Origin: Brugia malayi | Lineage: Eukaryota > Nematoda > Chromadorea > Rhabditida > Onchocercidae | Assembly: GCF_000002995.4 (NCBI RefSeq) | Contig: NW_025062478.1 | Span: 10,660,001-10,724,000, forward strand | Direction of reading: 5' to 3' | DNA: 64,000 nucleotides | Part shown: positions 37,520 to 50,948 of the stretch, piece by piece | Numbering within the stretch: the stretch's first letter is position 1 | Layout of the letters: each line of letters opens with the position of its first letter | Position numbers and translations under genes: made by a program | The notes under the pieces: model-generated | Told to the model about the DNA's origin: nothing | Database searches by the model: none | What the model saw: only the letters and a program-made list of their open reading frames with translations

Positions 37520-40500
37520 TTTATTTCAAAGCTTTCTCTGTTTTACATCATCATCATCATCATTTTTTTTTTAAATTTGATCAACTTTGGATCATTGATA
37601 GCAGCGACTATTGATAATGTACTCTGAATAATTAAGCTAATTATTCATATCGAAATTTTAATTTCATTACTTTAATTACTTTAAATTACTTTAATAATTT
37701 TTTGTACACAAATCAGTGAGTTACTGCAAAAGAATGCTGAAAGAGAAAAAAATGTCGACTAGATAAACAAAATAAACAAGTTGATTTAATGATATATGAG
37801 AATGAAAGGTATTTATTAAAAATTAATGATGTAAAATTGTTGACTAAAATTTTAAGACAGAAATTTTACTTGTTCCACTTTGCAGTACAACAAAAACAAA
37901 TACTTTGTTCACAAGAGAGCTGCTAATTAGTTATTCAATTTAGTAGCTATGACATTTGCGCAGCATCAACTGACAAAATTAAATACAATTACTCACTTTT
38001 TTTTTTTTTTGAAAGTTAAATAGAAACGAAATAACGATGTGCTAATGATAAGTTTTTTATTCTTTTCTCAAAAAAAAAAAAAATTATCGATTGTTTTTAG
38101 AATGAATTTGTTGAGTTATTATATAGTTTAAAAGATGATTTATACTTATAAATCATTATAAATTTCTAATTTGATCGTTATGAATAATTAAGATTAGAAA
38201 ATAGGATGGATTTAACTGAAATTAAAAGAACTGAAATAGAAAATAGAAAAGAATAATTTTATCGTTAAATTCTTAGAAAATATTTCTTTTACACAATGTA
38301 CTTTTCAAATTTCAATAAAATAAAAAATAAAAACCAAAAACCATAATAATTATTACTTCTTTCATTGAATATTTTCAAATTAATTCAAATTTCAAAGTGG
38401 TAAATTTAAGCAAATGAGGTAATGGAAGAAATTCAGAGCTATTTCAGAAACAATTCAGTAAAACAGGAAATTACTAATTGATAAAACCGTAAAGGAATGA
38501 TTTAGAAGTTTAAATGAAAAATTTAAAAGAAAAAATGCGATAGAGATTAGATCATAAAGATATTTCCAGAAGAGAAATGAATGATTCGGCTTATGCTTTC
38601 TTCTCAGCAAATTATCTCTTATTATAATATAAATTTTGCATTGAACTTTGCTATTTTATTTAAAAAAAAATGAATTGAAAAATTAGAAAAAAGAATTTAT
38701 TGTTATCAGGTTGAACGACTTTTTGCTGTGAAAATCCGGAAAATTTTATAAAAATTCGGAAAATTTTACATGCTTAATTTTTAAATTCTTTTTTAATTTT
38801 TATGCAAAAATAAAATTAATATCACTAAATTAGCAAATCTATTCTAAAAGAGAAAATGCTAAATTTTTGAAAAATTTTATATCGTTAGAAATTTTAGTTT
38901 TAATTTCTCAATCAGTCATTTTTCCAATTCATATGCTCAGCTAAAATTTGAAATTTATCAAAAATTGATTAAATTTTTGCAAAATTTTTGGCTTTGACTA
39001 ATTGACGTTTTTGTGTTAGATTATCAATTTAACGTAATGACGTAATGACGTATGCGTGATATTCTAATTTCACTTCAACGTCTTTCTATGACGGAAATAC
39101 TAGAAATGTTTGTGAAACTATACAAATGTAAAGTAATAAGAGAATTAATTTAAAAAAAAAAAGTGGAAATGAAGCAGTCGTCAAATGAATTAGAAATTCT
39201 AAAGCTAAACAATTTCATATTCAAAAACAATTTTGTCATATGTAAGAGAGAGGGAGAGAGAGAGGGGGCAGGGCGAGAGAGAGGGAGAGAGAGGGACAAA
39301 GAGAGATTGAAATATTCCATAACTGCGCTTTTCTGCGTCATTGTAACATTAATTAATTAAATTAGCACAAATACATCAATTGATTACAGCTAGCAAAAAT
39401 TAAATCATTGTTTGATTTTAAATTAAATATATGAATGAAAAAAAAAAAAAAAAATTCGTTGAAAGAAGAATATTAGTTGAAATTATTCTCTCTGTAAAAA
39501 GGAAAAAAAAATTTGATTGTTGTTAAAGTTGAATTGTCAAGAAAGTGTCACATTACTTGTCGAATTGCAAATTGTATCAGTAATTTAAGCTAATGACGTT
39601 ATGTCCAATAAAGGGAAACGTGTACTCAACCAACTCAAAGATTTACTTACGCAGAAATAATGACGCAATTATGATCGGTAGTTACGTCAAAACAATTATA
39701 AAAATAATAACAGCAAAGTGAGATTAAAAATGTAAGTTAAAAGTATTACTCACGTCATTTGACATCTACCTATGTTATGCATTTCTACGTATGTGTGCGT
39801 TTACGTGTATGTGTGTATGTGAGTGTGTGATGACATGTATGTGTATGTGAGTGAGTGTATGTGTATGAATGTGAAGTAGTTGCCACCTGCAATTTATTCA
39901 TAATTCAAAAATCTCAGCTAAATTCGTTAAACAGAAAAGAGGAATTAGTTGAGAGATTGCAAAAGAGAAAAATATGGATGTTTTGCAATTAGAAATGTCG
40001 AAGTGGAATTCAGCGCAAATTTCCTTTTATTACCAGGAAAGTTGATAGCTCTGTTCCGGTATTTCCGGTTCCGGCATTATTTATATCTACCTTTTGGTAT
40101 TTTGTTGTGGAAATTATAAGAGTCTAATGTTATAAGTAAATAAGTCAATTTAATTGTTATTTTTTAGCAAAAATAGCCAAGTAAGTATGCTATGTCATTC
40201 CGGATTCCACCTATCATCCATTAAAAGCAAATATCTTCAGAATGGTTTGTGAAGCACTTCCAGACAAAATAAACAGATTGAAAAATGATTCCTTTTGAAA
40301 TTTGATATTTGCAAATTGAAAATATCGTAAGAGATGACCATCTTAAGATTATTTACGTAAATTATTCTCAAATCGTAAATCAATCGTCGAGATTCGAGAT
40401 AATTTCGAGATTAAGGATTAATTTTGTGAGGATTAGCCTGTAAGAACTCACAATTTGGATTGAGAATTTATGAGATGAAGTCATTGAATGCACGATGAAC

Positions 40501-42025
40501 AGATGACATGGACAAAAGCGCTTATTTAAGCGAAATTGTTGTGTAGAATAAGAAAAAAAAAATTTGAATTGTAAGATTTTATAGAAAATGAAATTCAAAT
40601 TAGAATTCAAGCATCGAGAGTTATGTAAATGTCCGGACGATGAAATATTGTATCAATGTTGTAGTGAAATGAATGAATGTATTATTGTTGGTCATAAAAT
40701 ATTTCCTGGAAATAAGCTTTATGCATCTTTTGAAAACCGGAACTGATATAAGATCCGGTTTATAAGGAGTGATGTTCGACTGCATCTTTTTTTTTTTTTC
40801 TTTTTGAATCAAGCGGTATTGCCTTTGATAAATAAAATTAATTTGGTTTAGTTTTGGTTCAATTTTGACATGTAAGATAAAACTTACTTTTCAGTGTCTG
40901 ATAAATTTAGATATCATAGTATGAACTAATCCGGAAATAATTCTGTTTTCTTTCATTCGTTTTCCTGTTACAAAAACATTGTTCTAGTATTTCCGTCTCA
41001 AAAAATCAAGAAAAAATACGAAATGCTACATCATTGTAATAATTATTTGGATTTAATTAAATTATAAATCTGATCAACTGATCAGCTAATTAAACGTAAA
41101 ATTTCGAAAAAATTTAATCAATTTGGATGAATTTTAAATTTGAACCGAGCTTAAGAGCGGAAAAATTGATGAGTGAAAATTTAGATTTTTACTTTTTAGT
41201 TTGGAATTTAGATTTTAATTTAGAATTTAGATTTAGATAATTTAGATTTTTACTAAAAATTTAAGTACAAGCAATTTAAAAAGGACACTGTTTGAATTTT
41301 TGCATAGGTCAATCAATTCGAAAATTATCAATGCTTCAAAATTGAATTTCTTTTCTTTAATTATTCATTACAATTTTGATAACTTACTGATATAATCACA
41401 AAAAATTAGGTTAATTATATATTAGTTAATGAAATGAATAATTGTAAATGAAAAAAAAAAAAAGTTATCAATTGAATTTTTCACAGTAATTTAACAAATT
41501 TGAACGGTTTGAATGATTTGAATTAAAATTTTTAAAAGCAAAGCGAATGATCTTTTCTTTTTTGAAATATGTTTTAATTTAACAAATGACGTAGTAGACG
41601 TGACGTATGCTATTGTGGCAGAGAATTTTATGACTAAAGTTATTTACGTAAATGCTAGATTAAACGATTTATTAAATTAATGCTAACTTAATCAAATTGT
41701 TTTACTTTCCTTATCAATAATAATATTTTTCATTTATTTGATAACATTTTCATCACTTTTTCTTATCAGTTCTTTAACAATAATTACTTCTTTCATTCTC
41801 GATCAAAAAATGATTTTTTCATCAAAAAAAAAAAAATGCTAACGTATTTTAACAGACGTGTTGCAATAATTATTCACGTACGTATTGCATACGTATAACG
41901 TCTTATCATATCATTTGATATTTGATACCAAGAAAAAAAAAAAAGGAAAAAAAGTGAAGAGAGAAAATTTTATAAAACTGTAAAACTATAAATCGATAAA
42001 AAAAGTTTTAATCAAAAAATTTTTT
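37520..42025. other. AT-rich intergenic region between the Srt-like and four-helix genes
   Basis: About 4.5 kb without a supported gene. It contains a purine (GA) microsatellite at 39245-39306, a TG-rich tract at about 39790-39875, many poly-A/T runs, and several CCGG-type islands near 40040-40080 and 40735-40765. The short open frames here have no splice context or recognisable domain. Confidence 0.5.
39245..39306 (+). repeat. GA-rich purine tract
   Basis: An interrupted (GA)n/GGGA tract of about 60 bases with all purines on the plus strand except two C and one final T; a simple-sequence microsatellite. Confidence 0.85.
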
Positions 42026-43722
42026 TTAAATTACAGATGTTTTATATGGATTATCATTGTAATTAATATTATATTTATAATTCTGTTCATTATTTTCCAT
42101 TTGATTCTTATAGCTAATAAAGAATGGTAATTTGATCTTTTCATTCTGTTCAATATAATTCTCATCAATCGGATCATTTCCAATATCGTTTCGTTCAGGT
42201 ATGAAACAAAACAATCGAAGGAAGACAACAACAGACATTAGAATCTATAAGATAATATTTTCTCTGTAAAATTTATTTTTTTTTTTAGGTATAAATTTTG
42301 ATAAAATAATAATTTTTTTTTTTTTGAAATTGTCAAATTTCTGTAATTTATTTAAAAAAAAAAAAAAAAAAAACATTCATCTGCTAATGAAAGAAATAAT
42401 AAACAAAAATATGCTAATGCATATTGTTAAGATTAACAATGAGGTGCTAATATAGAATTAAATTATGTTTACTTTTTCACCGTTTATAAAAAGTCTCGTT
42501 CTTTTTTTTTGCGTGTGTGGAAGCGTAAAGACGTGAAACTAGAGAAAGACTTACGAGTGAGATAAGCGTGAGTACGTCTTGAATAAGGATGAAAGCATCG
42601 CTCCATTTACAGTTGTAGAGTACATCGGCCGAGAAATGTTCACTTGTGATACAACTGATTGATTTTCCGGATGAAAGCTTGAATATAGAAAATGATCAGG
42701 TTAACTTGTACGGAAAGTAGAAGTTAACTTTAACTCAGTAATGGTGACGAAAGTAAATTATTGTAAATAATTAATTAGCTAAAATTAGCTGACTGAGTAA
42801 TTAATTACCTTAATTTTTTTTGTAACATTCAAATGAATTAGCTAATATTTTAAATTTAATTGCTGTGTTATCTATTTGCTTCTTTTTTTCTCATCCATAT
42901 GAACATTCTACAATCTACGATGTATACCTAATCATAACCGGAATGAGATATCCGGAAAAGCAAACAACACTATTTTGTAAATAATGGAAGAAAAGTTTTA
43001 CAGTATACAGATCGATGGTTACAACCGTAATATTAATAGCAGTACGTAGTATAAAGAAGAATACTGTAAAACAGAATATAAATCGTTGACCGGATAGTAA
43101 ACCGATCATTGCCATTATAGCAGATGCAATTTCAAGCTCAGCTGAAAGAGGAAAGTTGCATTGAATAATTTTTTGTTAAGTTAAAAATGGCGCTATTATC
43201 CTCAAATTTGGGCGCTAAATGTTATTCTGGAAGTGAAGAGAAGACAGCAATATGAATGACTTACTTTTATTTTTCATTTAAATAATTTTTTGTTTTTCTT
43301 TCTTTTGTTCATTTATCTTTATAAAGTAATGAAATGGAATAGTTCATTGTTTTACTATACTGCTTGAATAATCAAGCAGTAATCCAGAATTCAGGATCAT
43401 ATGATTCTGAATTCTGTTTATCTATGATTGAATGATGCTAATTTAAAATACATTTCATACTTCATTAAATTTATAATTATCCTAATTTAAACATACTAAT
43501 TTAGCATATTTCAACTAAATTTCAAATTCACTTATTAACTTTTCTTTTACGTAAAATATCAAAATTAAACTTACGCCAATTATGATTTTCAATCCATCCG
43601 TAAACATCATTTTCTGATGCATATTTAGCATTTTGCGTAATGAGATGAATAGCAATGAGCACACGATAAGTACAGTAACCAGTCAAAATTACATTTTCTA
43701 GTAATTCCGGAATTTTACCCAT
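42026..43722 (-). CDS. Unrecognised four-helix nematode membrane protein
   Basis: Four exons: 43575-43722, about 42928-43141, about 42555-42654 and 42026-42244. With these borders the protein has 226 aa. An alternative pair of borders (end 42939, start 42677) also keeps frame and gives 230 aa, so the middle junction is uncertain. Four hydrophobic segments are seen: NVILTGYCTYRVLIAIHLI, RFIFCFTVFFFILRTAINI with VVTIDLY, SVVCFSGYLIPVMI, and AFILIQDVLTLISLILMSVV leading into FLRLFCFIP. The C-terminus is long, polar and Asn/Tyr-rich (NYKYNINYNDNPYKTSVI) and probably cytosolic. I do not recognise the family. The layout is tetraspan-like, but no CCG tetraspanin motif is seen. A hairpin/GATA-motif array lies 150-320 bases upstream. 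Confidence 0.68.
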
Positions 43723-43880
43723 TGATGAATGATAAACCGGAAGTTAACAGGAAGTGTAATACGTAAATTAGAAGAATGAAAGATATGAGTTAGTGATAGA
43801 TAATTGTATTTAGTAACCACCGCTTACTTATATTAATAGAATGGACAATAAGTAAAAAAAAACGAACGTAACTAATTTTA

Positions 43881-44044
43881 TGCTTATCAGTAATAAGCAA
43901 ATTTTATGCTTATCAGTAATAAGCAAATTTTATGCTTATCAGTAATAAGCAAATTTTATGCTTATCAGTAATAAGCAAATTTTATGCTTATCAGTAATAA
44001 GCAAATTTTATGCTTATCAATGATAAGCAAATTTTATGCTTAAT
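43881..44044. repeat. 26-bp palindromic array carrying ACTGATAAG motifs
   Basis: Six full units and one partial unit of TGCTTATCAGTAATAAGCA plus AATTTTA, starting at 43881, 43907, 43933, 43959, 43985 and 44011. Each unit forms a hairpin (TGCTTAT/ATAAGCA, 5-base loop). Units 1-5 carry ACTGATAAG on the minus strand. Unit 6 has CAATGAT instead of CAGTAAT, which extends the stem. Confidence 0.9.
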
Positions 44045-45208
44045 ATCATTTAATCATACATTCAATCATTTCAATTCTGCTAAATTTAAAATGTTGAAAA
44101 AAAAATTTTTAATTTATCAATTTATCAAAATAGAAAAAAAAATGAATATTTCATTTGAAAAGTATCATAAGGTATTCAAAAATTAAAACGATCAAATTTG
44201 AACACTTTGAAGGCAAAAATTTTGAGTTTTAGAGGCACAGCAAATTGTAAACTGATGTGAAAATGTGGACAGCTAATATTATTGATCAATATTTGATCAA
44301 CTATTAATCAATATTTGATCAACTTTATCGATCAGAGTATAAGAATTGATCCATTTTTAATCTTTAACTTTAACATTTATAAACAATACTTTATAACTGT
44401 AGCAGTTGGAACTTTTTCATTTTTCTTTAATTGTAAGTTTAATTTTAAGTGATTTAAAAATGCTGATTGGTTCTTGCTAAAGTTACTTAATTGATTGTAT
44501 CATTTTAGATTTATGTTTCTTAAATAAATTAGAGTTGAAATTTTAACCACAATTTAATGAAACAAATTTTATTAATAAAATCATTTTTAAAAGAGAAAAA
44601 AAAAAGTAAATAAACAAAAATGTATAGCAATTTTGCAGTAAAAATGAACTGATTTTTTTTTTATTAGAAATACAGAAGACGCAATTTTATTTTCGAAATT
44701 AAAAAATTATAAAAGAAGAATTTTTGAAGTATGTTTTCACTTATCAATTCAGAACCTTTTTTTTTAATTATTTCATAACTTTAACTTTGTGATATTTTCT
44801 AAAATTTAATATTTATTATAGATTGGAAAGATTATTAATTAACTGTTTCAAATGGTATTAAAATAGCAATAAGTATAATTTGTCATTTACACTTCCAAAA
44901 CTTCCAAAATTACTTTTTAAAATTCCAAAACATCGTAGATTGGTGTTAGAAAAAAAAAAAAGTTATGCAATTGGAATGCAATTTGATATGAAATATTTAT
45001 GGGACACAATGGTGATGTGACAGATGTGACAATGTGACATTATTTTTCATAAATTAGTGCTTTTGTCACCTAAACGTCATATCAATTCTTTTCTTTCTCT
45101 ATTCAAATTTTTCATTTATTTTTTTATTTATTTAATTATTTAATCTTTATTCGCTTTTTCGTATTTTATATTCAAACTGATTCCACGCAACTTTTGTAAC
45201 ATACTGGT

Positions 45209-45214
45209 TTTATT
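45209..45214 (-). terminator. Polyadenylation signal of the cysteine-rich gene
   Basis: Minus-strand AATAAA about 95 bases past the stop codon at 45309. Confidence 0.5.
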
Positions 45215-45262
45215 AAGATAAAATATAAAAGAAAATGAATTATAAACATGATATAATTAATG

Positions 45263-45316
45263 GACGTGTAAACGTGACGTGATTAGTGGGCGTGTAAACG
45301 TGACGTGATTAGTGGA
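45263..45316 (-). repeat. 26-bp duplication over the stop codon of the cysteine-rich gene
   Basis: CGTGTAAACGTGACGTGATT plus AGTGGG occurs twice in tandem, at 45265 and 45291. The gene-proximal copy contains the final CAC TAA of the coding sequence; the distal copy is a 3' UTR echo of it. Each copy contains a TGACGTGA (CRE-like) word. Confidence 0.8.
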
Positions 45317-46945
45317 TTTGTTCGTTCATTCTGGCAATATCTTCAGCAGATAAAATTGTTTTGATGCATGTTGGTCCAGGATTCATTATACATTTATGTG
45401 ATGGAGGACATTCCATTGCATCGCATGCTGTAAATATTAGTTAAAGTTTATTTTTATTTCGAATAAAATTTGAATTTTTATTTTTTGAGTAAAAAAAAAA
45501 AATTTTAATTTGAAAATCGATGCATTGCTTCTTGCATATTTTAGTTTTATTTCATTTTTTTTTTTTTTTTACTAATAAATTTTACTAAAAGAAATTTAAA
45601 AGAAAGAAATTAATTAAACAAAAAAAAAAAAAAAAAAAAAAAATAAATTTTGAGATTCAATAAACGAAAATAATAAAATGAGCAAACTTCCTGGTGGAAC
45701 ACATTTTGCAATTTTTCGACATGATCGGCCAATACATGGTACCAATTTTTCGGCACATACTTGACCAGCTGGACATGGTGGATGACTTTTACAGCCTGAA
45801 AGTTTATTGAAATTTCAAAAAAAAAAAAAAAATGCTAAAAACATAAAATTCTTCAAATTCAAAAAAAAAATGAAAATAAAAATAAAATTCAATGGAAATA
45901 TTTTAAAATATATGAAATTTGCTATTTAATTTTATATTCAAAAAGTTTTTTTTTTCTTTCCGTATGTTTTAAGATTGTAAATTGCGATGAATTTTCTGCA
46001 TCGATACCTCTGGGAATTACCAATGAAATGCATTGAGATAGATTCTTTCCAGTTACTCTAAGCTGTTAACTAAATGAGTACTTGCCTTTTTTCATCATAT
46101 CTTTCCCACGGGTATAATATGGGTAAGTTTTTTTCCCTAGTAAACATTGGTTATTTATGATGTTAAACAGAAATATGCTAAAAAAAAAAAAGTGTCAAAA
46201 CCTTTAGTATTATCAGGCATACAAACAAGTAACGGTCGACATGGTGGCTTTACGCATGGGACAATGTCTCGTTCCTCACAATATGTCCCCAAAGGACAAA
46301 ATTTGTCCACACATGCTGAAATATTTTTTTTTTTTTGAACTAAACTAATTAAAATTAAAAAAAAAAAAAATAAAATTTTTATTTGTAAAAATTAATAATT
46401 TATTTTTGCAAATTAATGAATTATAATTGTTTTGCTTAATTCAACAATTTTCTATAAATCTTTCTCATTTGAAAAAATAATAATTTTATTATTATTTTAG
46501 TTAATTAAAAATTAACAAATTATAAAATTAATAAAAATTTTAGCTATTTATGAACGAATATTAACTGAAAATGTTAAACTGTATGCAATGAATGTATTTG
46601 TGAGAAATTTGAATAGCACAAAAAAAAAATGCATTTCAATAAATTGTTAAATTACTTACTTTCAAATCCATTGAGACCAATAAATATGCCAGAAATCTAA
46701 AGTTAATTTATAAAATTCAAAAGTTTTATTTTATAAAGTTTAAAAGTTTTAATTTCTAAAATTTCAAAAGTTTCTCGTATTTTTGGTTGAAAATGAAAAT
46801 GCTTAGAAGGATAAACTTCAATTATTTGAATATAACTAATAAAACATTTTTAAATTATGCAAATGGAATACTTTTGAAAAAATTATACTCAAATAAATTT
46901 TTTAAAAATAAAAATTTAACTAACAGTTAAATAAACTAGAAGCAT
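45309..46945 (-). CDS. Small secreted cysteine-rich protein with CPxGxxC repeats
   Basis: Five exons, 46925-46945, 46660-46696, 46202-46315, 45688-45795 and 45309-45427, give 132 aa. The N-terminus MLLVYLTISGIFIGLNGFET is a good signal peptide. The mature part has three tandem cysteine units, one per exon and all bounded by phase-1 introns: CVDKFCPLGTYCEERDIVPC with CRPLLVC; CKSHPPCPAGQVCAEKLVPC with CRKIAKC; and a shorter CDAMECPPSHKCIMNPGPTC. Pattern: C-x4-5-C-P-x-G-x2-C-x5-7-C-x5-C-x5-C. This resembles follistatin/EB-type disulphide modules; I cannot name the family. The tail (ILSAEDIARMNEQIH) is non-cysteine. A TATAG acceptor-like site two bases before the ATG suggests trans-splicing. Equal-phase exons suggest the units arose by exon duplication. 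Confidence 0.84.
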
Positions 46946-49900
46946 TGCTATAATTGTCGATGTAGCAGTGTTGGAAAAAAAAACAAAACAAAACAAAAAA
47001 CAAAAATAAGCAAAAAACAAACTCTGAGGTGGAAATTTAAAGTGTTACGCTCAAATTAAAGAAGGACAAATTTTTAACAACAAACAGGTTTTTAATTTCA
47101 AAAAAGAAAAAGTAAATATTAAAAAGCGCTAATGTACCTTCTGCGTTACTTCTAAAAAACTATAACTTTCATTTTTACTCATTTCCATCAAAATAATATT
47201 CCAAAAAACATTAAAAAAATTTAGTCATTGAGAAGGAAAAGTTAAGTATGATCGATATGGAATGTTTAATTTGAATACGTATCACACACGTACGTGAATA
47301 TACGCTATACGTGATGGCTTAAGTTAAATTCAGTATGACATTTTGATTGATAGTAACAATATTACAGCTCCGTTCCATTTCATTTCTTTAAATTATCGTT
47401 TATTTAAAAAAAAAAATAAATAAATACCAGAAGTTTTTTTCTTATTTTTTGGTGTAATATTTGAGTGATAGCAAAATTCAAGTTTGCAATTTAAATGTTA
47501 AAATTATTTTTAAAATGGAAATGATTTTTCATTTCAATCAGGTCTTTGATTAGTAAATAAAATAAATTCACATGAAAAGTCCTATCTACTATTTGCACCC
47601 CATTTTAACATTTAAAAAAAAAAAAAAAAGAAAAAAGAGAAAGAAATAATTTTGGAAGAAAATTTAAATCAATTCTTTATGAGAATTCTCAATTTCATTT
47701 ATTGGTTTATTTTGAACAGAACAAAATAAAATTTTATTGCCAATAAGCATTACATCTATTCGTTGATCTTTTTACTTTACTTTGATCCTTTTAAATTTAA
47801 AAAAAAAATTTTTTTTTTTCAAATATTCAAAGTTAATCATAAACTTAGCTCTTCAAGAGTAAGAGTGATAATAAGTTCAAAATTAAAACAAAGAGTAGAA
47901 GCAATAATAAATTCAAATTTAATTGAAAAAAAAGTTTTTTTAAAATAATTCACAAAAGAAAATTATTTAAAAAAAAGTTGTTTATATTTTAAACGAGAAG
48001 AAAAATAAAAGTATTAGATTGAACCAATCATTTTAAAACATTTTCTGCTCAATCTATCAAAAAATACTTTTGCAAATGCAATTCAAATTTTCTAACTTAA
48101 AAAAAAAAAAAAAAAAAAATGAAAGATTAAACAAAATTCAATGAAAAGTTTATTTCGTTGACAATTTATCAGTTTAGTAAATAATTTTAAAATTAGTCTA
48201 ATTCAAGTTGATAAGTGCACCTGTACAGGTGAGCAGGGTCAATAATTTATTCATCCATCACGTCATGCACTTCATTCATTCCTAACCAATCATTTCTGCG
48301 TCATTTGCTTTTCACATGCATATTGCAGCATGCATTTTGCAGTATGCATTTGCAAATTACATATTTTCCCTTTTTCTTATTTTATATTCTATTTTGCTTC
48401 CTCGCATAAATTCTCTTTCTCTACTATTAATTAGATTTCAATTTTTTTTAAAAAAAAAAACTAAATTTTTTCTTTAATTATCCATCCTGAATTCTTCATC
48501 ATATTTTTTTTTTAAAAAAAAAAATAATAATAATAATTTAATTCAGGTAATCAACTTTTTTCCTGTTTACATATTTCGAATCTAATTTATTTGTTGTTGT
48601 TAAGCAATCTTAAATTGAATTATAAATAAATAAATATATATATTGAACATTTATAAAAAATATTCCACTTTTTTTATTCTTAATTTTATAAACATTTTTC
48701 TTTTTCTACTAATTTAGCTATTTTTAATCTTTAATCTAATTAATCGTTTAGTTTATTATTTTTCAATGTTTTCGCACTTTAATGTCTTAAGCTAATTCAA
48801 TCTTCATTTAATACACAAAATGACAACTGTTTGTTCAAATATTCAACATTTTCTCTTCCATAATAATTTTGAAAAAAAAAAAAGAAAAAAGAAAAAAAAA
48901 TCGAAAAAAATATATAACAATTTTATAAACGCTTATTTAGACAGATAAACTATAATTTTGTTTTTTGTTTTTTAAATCGAAAAATAAAAATTCATAAATG
49001 AAATGCTCATTTAGACAGATAAACTAGAATTTATTGTTTTCATTTCTTGTTTAATTATTTGTGGTACTCGAAAAAACTTATTTTAATTATTATTTTTTGA
49101 TTGTAATAAGATATTTTTACTGAAAGTATTGACGTATATCACTTATTGTCCACTTAATTCTACGTGTTATAAATTTCTGTAAGAAGTCGCCGATACAGAA
49201 AATATCACGAAGAATTTTCACGTCAAATGGTATAACATACGTAAACTAACTTTGTTTAAAATTTAATTAAAATAAACAATAAAGATAAAATGAAATTGAT
49301 GATTGTTTATTTTAAATAAATGCCATAAATTGCATTCCTTGATAAGAAACAAATTGAAATCAAAAATTATTATATAAAAATTATCAATCTTGCCTTGATA
49401 GGCATATTTACTTAGCTAATTAACTTCAAAAAAAAAATATAGCTAATTAATTACCTAGTTAATTAACTATTTCAGTCTCCCCTTCTTCATCAACAATTAA
49501 ATTCATAGTCTTTTATTATTAGTCTTTCAGTTGTTTGTGACATTTGCGCTCCTCACTGATTGATTGTTCTTACAAGAAGTTTTATTTGCTAACACAATCG
49601 CATACACATAGCTTCTTCTCTGTTAAATTGAAGTAATTTACCCATTTTAGAAAATGGGTAAATTACTTTTTAAAGATTAAAAGAAATGATAAACTAAAAT
49701 GGCAAAATTTTCATTTTCCCATTCGCTTTTTTGACAGGAAAGGAAAAAAAACCATCTATCGACGATATAAATAATTGCGGGGAAATGTCCAAATTTCTCG
49801 AATAAATTTTTGATGACAAACTGTTATTATAAAATCGAAATATTTAAGGAAAAAAAAAAAGGGTAATTTGATAAATTTTGAAGAATTAAAAGTAAATTTT

Positions 49901-50455
49901 CCACTCTGGCAAAAGATAAAGTTAAAAATTAAAAAATAATTAATAATATTATGCTGAAATTAGGAATTGTTAATAAAGAGAATTTCAGAAGAAAAAATAA
50001 AAAAAAAGAAATATGAAAGGCAAATTTTATTTTATAGCAATTATTTTCCTTTTTCTATTTTCAAAAATTTTTTCAATAAAAATGCTTAATACATAATTAA
50101 TGCAATCAGATGATTTTGTTTTTCATTCGAAATTTTCGATGATTTAGGCTAAAATCAGTTCGCTATTTGTGTTCATTAATTAATTAATTAATTAGTGAGC
50201 TAATTTTGACAATGAAATTCAGATTCTAATCATTTCTAAGTTTTCTTCAAGACTGTTTAACTATTATTCGAGAAATTTAACTAATGATGGAAAATTATAT
50301 TCGTTAATTAGTTTAAAAAAAAAAAAAAGAAATCAGCCATTTTAGATAGCTGAGTGAGTGACCAAACATTCACAATGTAAAAAATAATATTATTTAAGCC
50401 AATTAACAGTAAAACTTTTTGTTTTACTCCTATCAAAGTATGCAAGGAAGATGCT

Positions 50456-50948
50456 TTGGGCGCTAATTGTCGCGCAAATTGAGTGTAAAAAAGTCAATCT
50501 TTCTCTGTAAAAGTGCGATCAGGCGCTAATTGTCGTACAAATCGAATGTAAAAAAGTCAATCTTTCTCTGTAAAACTGTGATCAGGCGCTAATTGTCGTA
50601 CAAATCGAATGTAAAAAAGTCAATCTTTCTCTGTAAAAGTGCGATCAGGCGCTAATTGTCGTACAAATCGAATGTAAAAAAGTCAATCTTTCTCTGTAAA
50701 AGTGCGATCAGGCGCTAATTGTCGTACAAATCGAATGTAAAAAAGTCAATCTTTCTCTGTAAAAGTGCGATCAGGCGCTAATTGTCGTACAAATCGAATG
50801 TAAAAAAGTCAATCTTTCTCTGTAAAAGTGCGATCAGGCGCTAATTGTCGTACAAATCGGATCAGGCGCTAATTGTCGTACAAATCGAATGTAAAAAAGT
50901 CAATCTTTCTCTGTAAAAGTGCGATCAGGCGCTAATTGTCGTACAAAA
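50456..50948. repeat. 63-bp tandem array, about 7.5 copies
   Basis: Units begin GCGATCAGGCGCTAATTGTC and end with CAATCTTTCTCTGTAAAAGT at a 63-base period (for example 50515, 50578). One truncated 28-base unit is at about 50852-50879. Each unit carries the GGCGCTAATTGTCG half-palindrome, unusually G/C-rich for the locality. No spacer sequences and no open frame of note. Confidence 0.88.

Larger units (their letters stand above)
43723..45308. other. Intergenic region upstream of the four-helix gene
   Basis: No gene seen. Contains the 26-bp hairpin array (43881-44044), a TTGATCAATATTTGATCAA-like cluster near 44283-44335, and the 3' flank of the cysteine-rich gene with AATAAA (minus, 45209-45214). 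Confidence 0.5.

Noticed and set aside
39150..39360. Ser/Leu-rich and Arg/Glu-rich open frames over the GA tract
   Set aside because: Translation of a microsatellite on both strands; no splice or domain support.
43881..44044. CRISPR-like regular repeats
   Set aside because: Head-to-tail units with no unique spacers, in a eukaryotic intergenic region; the same applies to the 31-, 56- and 63-bp arrays.
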